Of a stretch of DNA of 64,000 bases, positions 59,664 through 64,000 are shown piece by piece. A program made the translations under genes and the position numbers. The first letter of the stretch is position 1, and each line of letters begins with the position of its first letter. Source of the stretch: Gemmatimonadales bacterium. Lineage in GTDB: Bacteria > Gemmatimonadota > Gemmatimonadetes > Gemmatimonadales > GWC2-71-9. The stretch covers positions 62,001-126,000 of the forward strand of contig DASUJH010000002.1 in the NCBI GenBank assembly GCA_036279355.1, read 5' to 3'. The notes below the pieces were generated by a model that was not told the origin of the DNA, searched no databases, and worked only from the letters and a program-made list of their open reading frames with translations.

Positions 59664-60442
59664 TGACCTCCGCGCATTCGGACATGGCCATGCATCGGCT
59701 GAGAGAGAGCGGCCCCACCCGTCGCATCTCGGGCAGTGCGAGTGAGCGGGCCGCGGCTCCGTCGGCGGGGCGCATCGCGCGCGAGTGGGCCCGGGCATCC
59801 GGCGCCGATCCGCTCCGCTACGGCGTCAACGTCCTGCTCGCCGCCATCGCGCTGATCATTCTGTCGCCGATATTCCTGCTGATCGCGGCGCTGGTGAAGC
59901 TCACCTCGCGGGGGCCGATCTTCTACAGCCAGGTGCGCGTGGGGCTCGACCGGCGCGGCGGGGCCGACGACTCGAGCAACCACCGCCGGGCCCTCGACCT
60001 CGGCGGCAAACCGTTCACGATCTACAAGTTCCGCACGATGCACCAGGGCGCGGAGCACAAGAGCGGCGCGGTCTGGGCCAGCCAGGCCGACCCGCGGGTC
60101 ACGCTGGTCGGCCGGTTCCTCCGGCAGTACCGGCTGGACGAGCTGCCCCAACTCATCAACGTGCTCAAGGGCGAGATGAACATCGTCGGGCCCCGTCCCG
60201 AGCGGCCGCTCATCTTCGCCGAACTGCGCCGCAACATCACCGAGTACCCGCTGCGCCAGCGGGCCAAGCCGGGCATCACCGGGCTCGCCCAGATCAATCA
60301 CCATTACGACGCATGCCTCGATGACGTGCGGACGAAAATCCGCTACGATCTCGAGTATATCCGCCGGCAGAGCCTGATCGAGGACATGAAGATCATGCTC
60401 AAGACGGTGCCCGTCGTGCTCCTCAGGCGCGGCGGCTGGTAG
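59663..60442 (+). CDS. Initiating sugar-phosphate transferase (undecaprenyl-phosphate type)
   Basis: A 259-aa WcaJ/EpsL-like bacterial sugar transferase that starts repeat-unit synthesis by moving a sugar phosphate onto undecaprenyl phosphate. A hydrophobic membrane hairpin near residues 55-80 (LLAAIALIILSPIFLLIAAL) precedes the catalytic domain. That domain has TSRGPIFYSQVRVG, IYKFRTMH, RLDELPQLINVLKGEM, IVGPRPERP and RAKPGITGLAQI. It is the short single-hairpin form without the N-terminal multispanning domain. It begins on the last base of the export gene stop and is followed directly by the exosortase GTG. Confidence 0.93.
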   Translation: MTSAHSDMAMHRLRESGPTRRISGSASERAAAPSAGRIAREWARASGADPLRYGVNVLLAAIALIILSPIFLLIAALVKLTSRGPIFYSQVRVGLDRRGGADDSSNHRRALDLGGKPFTIYKFRTMHQGAEHKSGAVWASQADPRVTLVGRFLRQYRLDELPQLINVLKGEMNIVGPRPERPLIFAELRRNITEYPLRQRAKPGITGLAQINHHYDACLDDVRTKIRYDLEYIRRQSLIEDMKIMLKTVPVVLLRRGGW

Positions 60443-61330
60443 GTGTCGGCGACGGCGCTGCGCGACGATGCCCGCCGAGCCTCCATCGGAACCCGAGCCG
60501 GCGCAGGTCCGATCGCCGCAGCCGCAGTGGCCGCGGCGATCTTATTTGCCGAGCCCATGGCCACGCTGGTACGCGACTGGTGGACCGACAGCAACGCCGG
60601 TTACGGTCTGTTGCTCGCGCCGCTCGCCGTCTGGCTTGCATGGCGGGCCGGGCTGGCTCCGGATCGGGCGCCGAACGTCTGGCTCGGCACGGCGTTGCTC
60701 GCATTGGCCGTGCTGCTCCGGTATCTGGGTGGTCTCGCCGCGGAGCAGTTTACGCTCCGGTTCTCCATGGTGGTGGCCGCGGCGGGTCTCGCGGTGTTCG
60801 CCTGGGGCACGGTGCAGGTGCGGCGATGGTGGCTGCCCCTCACACTCTTCGCGCTGTCCATCCCTCTCCCCGTGGTGGTCACGAACACTCTGGCGCTCCC
60901 GCTCCAGCTCAAGGCGTCCGCCATCGGGGCGGCGCTGCTCGAGTGGCGGCAGGTCCCCGTCCGGCTTGCCGGCAACATCATCCAGCTCCCCGGCCGGCAG
61001 CTCTTCGTGACCGAGGCCTGCAGCGGCCTGCGGTCGCTCACCGCGCTCCTTAGCCTCGGTGTACTGCTGGGTGGCATCTCGCTCCGCACCTGGGTCGGGC
61101 GGGCGCTACTGGTCGCCGTCGCAATCCCCGTCGCCATCGTGGTGAACGCGATCCGCGTGTTCCTGACCGGGTTCCTGGTGTACTTTGCTGACCCGAAGCT
61201 GGGCGAGGGGTTCATCCACCTCACCGAAGGCTGGCTGCTCTTCATCGCGGCGTTCGCGCTGCTCGGGTGCCTCGCCTGGGCCGCCGGCCTCGTCGAATCG
61301 CGGCTCGTGCCGCGCCGGTCCAATGCCTGA
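60443..61330 (+). CDS. Exosortase
   Basis: A 295-aa membrane transpeptidase-like exosortase with about eight hydrophobic segments. Catalytic residues are visible: Cys193 in TEACSGLRSL, Arg238 in NAIRVFLTG and His259 in FIHLTEGW. Exosortases process PEP-CTERM-type C-terminal signals and are linked to exopolysaccharide. GTG 60443 follows the sugar-transferase stop with no gap, so coupling is likely. No protein with a PEP-CTERM tail was found in this window, so substrates are elsewhere. The EpsI-like gene overlaps its end by 8 bp. Confidence 0.92.
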   Translation: MSATALRDDARRASIGTRAGAGPIAAAAVAAAILFAEPMATLVRDWWTDSNAGYGLLLAPLAVWLAWRAGLAPDRAPNVWLGTALLALAVLLRYLGGLAAEQFTLRFSMVVAAAGLAVFAWGTVQVRRWWLPLTLFALSIPLPVVVTNTLALPLQLKASAIGAALLEWRQVPVRLAGNIIQLPGRQLFVTEACSGLRSLTALLSLGVLLGGISLRTWVGRALLVAVAIPVAIVVNAIRVFLTGFLVYFADPKLGEGFIHLTEGWLLFIAAFALLGCLAWAAGLVESRLVPRRSNA

Positions 61331-61955
61331 GTGGCAGCGCTACGTCCCCGCACTGCTTTTCGGGCTCGGTTGCCTGATGCTCGGCGTCGGGGCGGAGCGG
61401 CAAAGCGCCACGCCGCTCGCTGAGCCGCTGTCCGCCCTGCCCCGGTCGCTCGAGGGCTACCACGGAGCCGATCTCGCCATCGCTGAGGACGAGCAGCAGG
61501 TTGCCGGCATGTCGTCGTTCGTGTACCGTGCGTTCGCGCGTGACAGCGTACCGGCGTTCACGGTGTACGTGGGATATTATGCACGCCAGGTGCAGGGCCA
61601 GACCATTCACTCGCCCAAGAACTGCCTGCCGGGCGCTGGCTGGGAGGTCGTGGCGAGCAGCGTCGTGCCGCTTGCGACCTCGGCGGGCCCCGTCAAGGTG
61701 AATCGGTATCTTCTGGCCAATCACGGGCATCGGGCGCTGGTGTACTATTGGTACCAAGGCCGTGGGCGGGTCGAGGCAAACGAATACCGCGTGAAGCTCG
61801 AGCTGCTGCGGGACGCTGCGCTGCGCGGCCGCACCGAGGAAGCCCTGGTGCGGGTGGTCGTGCCCCTTGGCGAGGCGCACGCCGACGCGCAAAGTCTGGG
61901 TGCGCGGGTGAGTGCCGCGTTGGTCCCGGAGATCGCCCAGGTGCTTCCAACCTGA
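61323..61955 (+). CDS. EpsI-family exosortase-associated protein
   Basis: A 210-aa EpsI-type protein usually found beside, or fused to, exosortase. An N-terminal hydrophobic segment (YVPALLFGLGCLMLGVG) is followed by a periplasmic domain with SLEGYHGADL, VYVGYYARQVQGQTIHSPKNC and CLPGAGWEVV. The conserved Cys101 lies in this block. A YYWYQGRGRVEANEY segment completes the family pattern. Its role is unknown; it may help the exosortase act or modify the polysaccharide. The ATG overlaps the exosortase stop by 8 bp. Confidence 0.9.
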   Translation: MPEWQRYVPALLFGLGCLMLGVGAERQSATPLAEPLSALPRSLEGYHGADLAIAEDEQQVAGMSSFVYRAFARDSVPAFTVYVGYYARQVQGQTIHSPKNCLPGAGWEVVASSVVPLATSAGPVKVNRYLLANHGHRALVYYWYQGRGRVEANEYRVKLELLRDAALRGRTEEALVRVVVPLGEAHADAQSLGARVSAALVPEIAQVLPT

Positions 61956-62001
61956 GCACATGGCCGCACCTTCGCCCCCGTTCGGAAACGAGGAATAACC
62001 G

Positions 62002-62523
62002 ATGGCCGCTTTGCGAGGCCCCGCCGTGCCGCGCGCGCTCGGCGCGGTCGCCATTCTCCTGATCGTGACCCCGCTCGTGGACCTGGTCGGTACCGTGCTG
62101 CCGCTCCGGCCATCGGAGGTGGCGTGGCGCTTCGGCACGTACGGATTGCTCACGAGCGCGCTGGTGACGCCGATCGTCGGGCTCGCCCTTCTGCTCGCCC
62201 TCGGGGCCATGATGGAGCGGCGCGGGCTGCTGCTCACCGTGGCGGTCGTGTCGGGGGTGCTGGTGGTCATCGTGCTGGGGTGGCTCGCGCTCTTCGTGCT
62301 CGATTTCATCCAGTTGCGTCAGGCGGTGGCGATCGGCAACAAGGCATCGTACGATGCGGCCGCCGTGAAAGCCGCCGTGTATGCGGCCGTCGAGGCGATC
62401 ACCCTCGCCTTCCTCGCTTTCGGCATCAGCGATACCCGCCGGTGGGCGCTGCCGGCGCACGGAACCAGCCGAGGGCAGCCGCTCGGGCTCGTGGCCAAGA
62501 TTCCGGTCGATGAGGGGTACTGA
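62002..62523 (+). CDS. Small polytopic membrane protein of the exosortase locus
   Basis: A 173-aa protein with about four hydrophobic segments (ALGAVAILLIVTPLVDLVG, LVTPIVGLALLLALGAM, LTVAVVSGVLVVIVLGWLALF and a C-terminal one), short loops and a polar tail. GAGGAAT lies 6 nt before the ATG. I recognise no family; position between EpsI-like and FkbH-like genes suggests an accessory role in polysaccharide export. Its end overlaps the next gene by 14 bp. Confidence 0.72.
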   Translation: MAALRGPAVPRALGAVAILLIVTPLVDLVGTVLPLRPSEVAWRFGTYGLLTSALVTPIVGLALLLALGAMMERRGLLLTVAVVSGVLVVIVLGWLALFVLDFIQLRQAVAIGNKASYDAAAVKAAVYAAVEAITLAFLAFGISDTRRWALPAHGTSRGQPLGLVAKIPVDEGY

Positions 62524-64000
62524 GAGGACTTCCGGTGGGCTGGCCGCCGCGGCAGCTTCCTGGGACGAGTTGGTGGCCGCCAACCGCGCGGCCGATGCCA
62601 CCGCGCTTTCCCCCGTAAGCATTCGTCGACTCGCGCGTGAGGCGCGCCGGCTCGCGCCGGCCGACCAGGTGCGGATCGCCTATCTGGGTGATATCACCTT
62701 CGATCCGCTGCCCGAATTCGTGGCGGGGGTCGGTGTCGCCTCGGGTTTCGCGGCCGCCGGGTATGTGGCTCCGTTCAAGCAGTACGTCCAGGAGCTGATG
62801 ACACCGGGTGCGGGCCTTCGGACGTTCGATCCCCACGTGATCGTGCTCGTGCTCACCCTGCGCGAGCTGTGTCCCGAGGTTGCGCTCCGCGGCTCCCGCC
62901 TTTCCGCTGATCAGCTCAAACAGGCGGCGGCGAGCGTGCTCGACACTGTCACCGCGTGCGTCGAGCGCGCGCTGGCCGGCAGCAGCGCCAGCCTGCTCGT
63001 AGGCAACTTTGCCCCGCCTTCCGGCCATCTGCTCGGCCTTGCCGACCAGAAGCGCGAATTTGGCGAGGCGGAGTTCTACGCCGAGGTCAACCTGGAACTG
63101 GCGCGAAGGCTTCGGCGCGAGGCTCGGGTTCAGATTTTAGACCTGGACCAGCTCACGGCCTATGCCGGCAGGGCAAAGGTTTGGGATCCCCGCCTCTATT
63201 ACCTCGCGAAGATGCCGTGGCGGGAAAGCTTTCTCCCGTTGCTCGCCGAGCAGATCGTGCGGCAGAGCAAGGTGGCCCTGGGGCGCCTGCGCAAATGCCT
63301 CGTGCTCGACCTCGATAACACGCTCTGGGGCGGCATTGTGGGCGAAGCGGGGCCGGACGGTATCAAGGTGGGCCCCGGCGATCCGGAGGGCGAGGCGTTC
63401 TTCGACTTCCAGTCGCGAGTACGCGCGCTCAAGGACCGCGGCATCATCCTCGCGCTCTGCAGCAAGAACAATCCTGCCGACGTGCAGGAGGCCTTCGCGC
63501 GGCGGACCGAGATGCCGCTCACGCTGGACGACTTCGCGGCGATGGAAATCGGATGGGAGATGAAGCACCTGGGCCTGGAGCGCATCGCCCAGCGGCTCAA
63601 CATCGGGCTCGACAGCCTCGTCTTCTGCGACGACAACCCGGCCGAGTGCGAGCTGGTGCGCCAGATGCTGCCGCAGGTCGAGGTGCTCGAGCTTCCGAAG
63701 GATCCCGCGCAGTTTCCCGCGCTGCTCGACCGGGTCCACGGATTCGACCGGCTCGTACTCTCGGATGAAGACCTGGAGCGCGCCCGGCAGTATCGGGAGA
63801 ACGCGCAGCGCGGCGAAGCGCGGGGCGCCTTCACCGATCTCGGCGCGTACCTCGCGAGCCTCGGTACGACGATGAGCGTCGGTCGGGCGACGCCGGCCGA
63901 GCTCTCGAGAGCGCATCAGCTCTTCGCCAAGACCAACCAGTTCAATACCACGACCCGCCGCTACTCGCTCGCCGAGGTCGAGCGATTTCTCTCGGACCCG
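62510..64000 (+). CDS. FkbH-type HAD-IIIC protein (right end cut by window)
   Basis: About 497 codons are visible. An N-terminal SGNH-like or accessory region (VRIAYLGDITFDPLPEF, FDPHVIVLVLTLRELCP) precedes a HAD-IIIC phosphatase-like domain. That domain opens with CLVLDLDNTLWGGIVGE near residue 265, has LALCSKNNPADV and later VFCDDNPAECELVRQ. The start of a GNAT-like domain is seen near the edge (LFAKTNQFNTTTRRYS). FkbH-type proteins load glyceryl or similar three-carbon groups onto carrier proteins, or modify polysaccharide; family members are common in exosortase loci. ATG 62510 overlaps the upstream gene by 14 bp; TTG 62570 is a possible alternative. No ribosome site is strong. Confidence 0.85.
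   Translation, partial: MRGTERTSGGLAAAAASWDELVAANRAADATALSPVSIRRLAREARRLAPADQVRIAYLGDITFDPLPEFVAGVGVASGFAAAGYVAPFKQYVQELMTPGAGLRTFDPHVIVLVLTLRELCPEVALRGSRLSADQLKQAAASVLDTVTACVERALAGSSASLLVGNFAPPSGHLLGLADQKREFGEAEFYAEVNLELARRLRREARVQILDLDQLTAYAGRAKVWDPRLYYLAKMPWRESFLPLLAEQIVRQSKVALGRLRKCLVLDLDNTLWGGIVGEAGPDGIKVGPGDPEGEAFFDFQSRVRALKDRGIILALCSKNNPADVQEAFARRTEMPLTLDDFAAMEIGWEMKHLGLERIAQRLNIGLDSLVFCDDNPAECELVRQMLPQVEVLELPKDPAQFPALLDRVHGFDRLVLSDEDLERARQYRENAQRGEARGAFTDLGAYLASLGTTMSVGRATPAELSRAHQLFAKTNQFNTTTRRYSLAEVERFLSDP

Overview
This window is very GC-rich chromosomal DNA, densely packed with genes that often overlap by 4 nt. The gene content suggests a Gemmatimonadota-like soil or environmental bacterium. 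The pointers are secreted M20 and cupredoxin proteins, a Ser/Thr kinase with a C-terminal membrane anchor, an exosortase-type exopolysaccharide locus, many GTG starts and promoters of the TTGxCx-N17-TAxxxT kind. The phylum is inferred from gene content, since no rRNA is present. Both window edges cut through genes: a Ser/Thr kinase on the left and an FkbH-type protein on the right.

Layout. 1-6 kb: Ser/Thr kinase, M20 peptidase, two-domain cupredoxin-like protein, secreted metallo-beta-lactamase-fold hydrolase and APC permease. 6.1-11.5 kb: a tightly coupled plus-strand operon of dynamin-like GTPase, alkaline-phosphatase-superfamily enzyme, FemAB-like acyltransferase and NAD-dependent epimerase. 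A tRNA-Arg(CCG) with a terminator and a decayed stretch follow. 12.3-13.9 kb: DinB-like protein and aldo/keto reductase. 14.2-19.1 kb: a B12-binding radical SAM protein facing a minus-strand operon of a tetraether-synthase-like radical SAM protein, a short degenerate acyl-CoA-synthetase-like protein and a 101-aa unknown. This is the most interesting candidate system. 19.3-25.9 kb: thioesterase, secreted MsrA/MsrB, a small anchored protein, a multi-PAS hybrid kinase and a REC-HD-GYP protein.

26-33 kb: a MoxR/DUF58/DUF4350/DUF4129 membrane cluster, divergent from an RDD-SpoIIM fusion. Two very small genes follow, one of them a stand-alone HisKA-like helical domain. 33.5-38.6 kb: housekeeping genes rho, ruvX, mltG, thiE, aroH and an RlmI-type methyltransferase. 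38.7-42.7 kb: an unknown methyltransferase-fold protein and a single-polypeptide Cys-type formate dehydrogenase. 42.8-47.7 kb: GT39 glycosyltransferase, the tdh-kbl threonine degradation pair and a small outer-membrane-like protein. 47.7-51.4 kb: Mpg glycosylase, a NYN/OST-HTH protein and UDP-GlcNAc 2-epimerase.

51.4-64 kb: an exopolysaccharide region. A histidine kinase and a sigma-54-dependent response regulator diverge from a BY-kinase/chain-length protein. After a REC/degenerate-GGDEF protein and a highly structured leader come an SLBB export protein, initiating sugar transferase, exosortase, EpsI-like protein, small membrane protein and FkbH-type HAD protein. A sigma-54-like promoter lies just ahead of the export gene, which fits control by the regulator encoded nearby.
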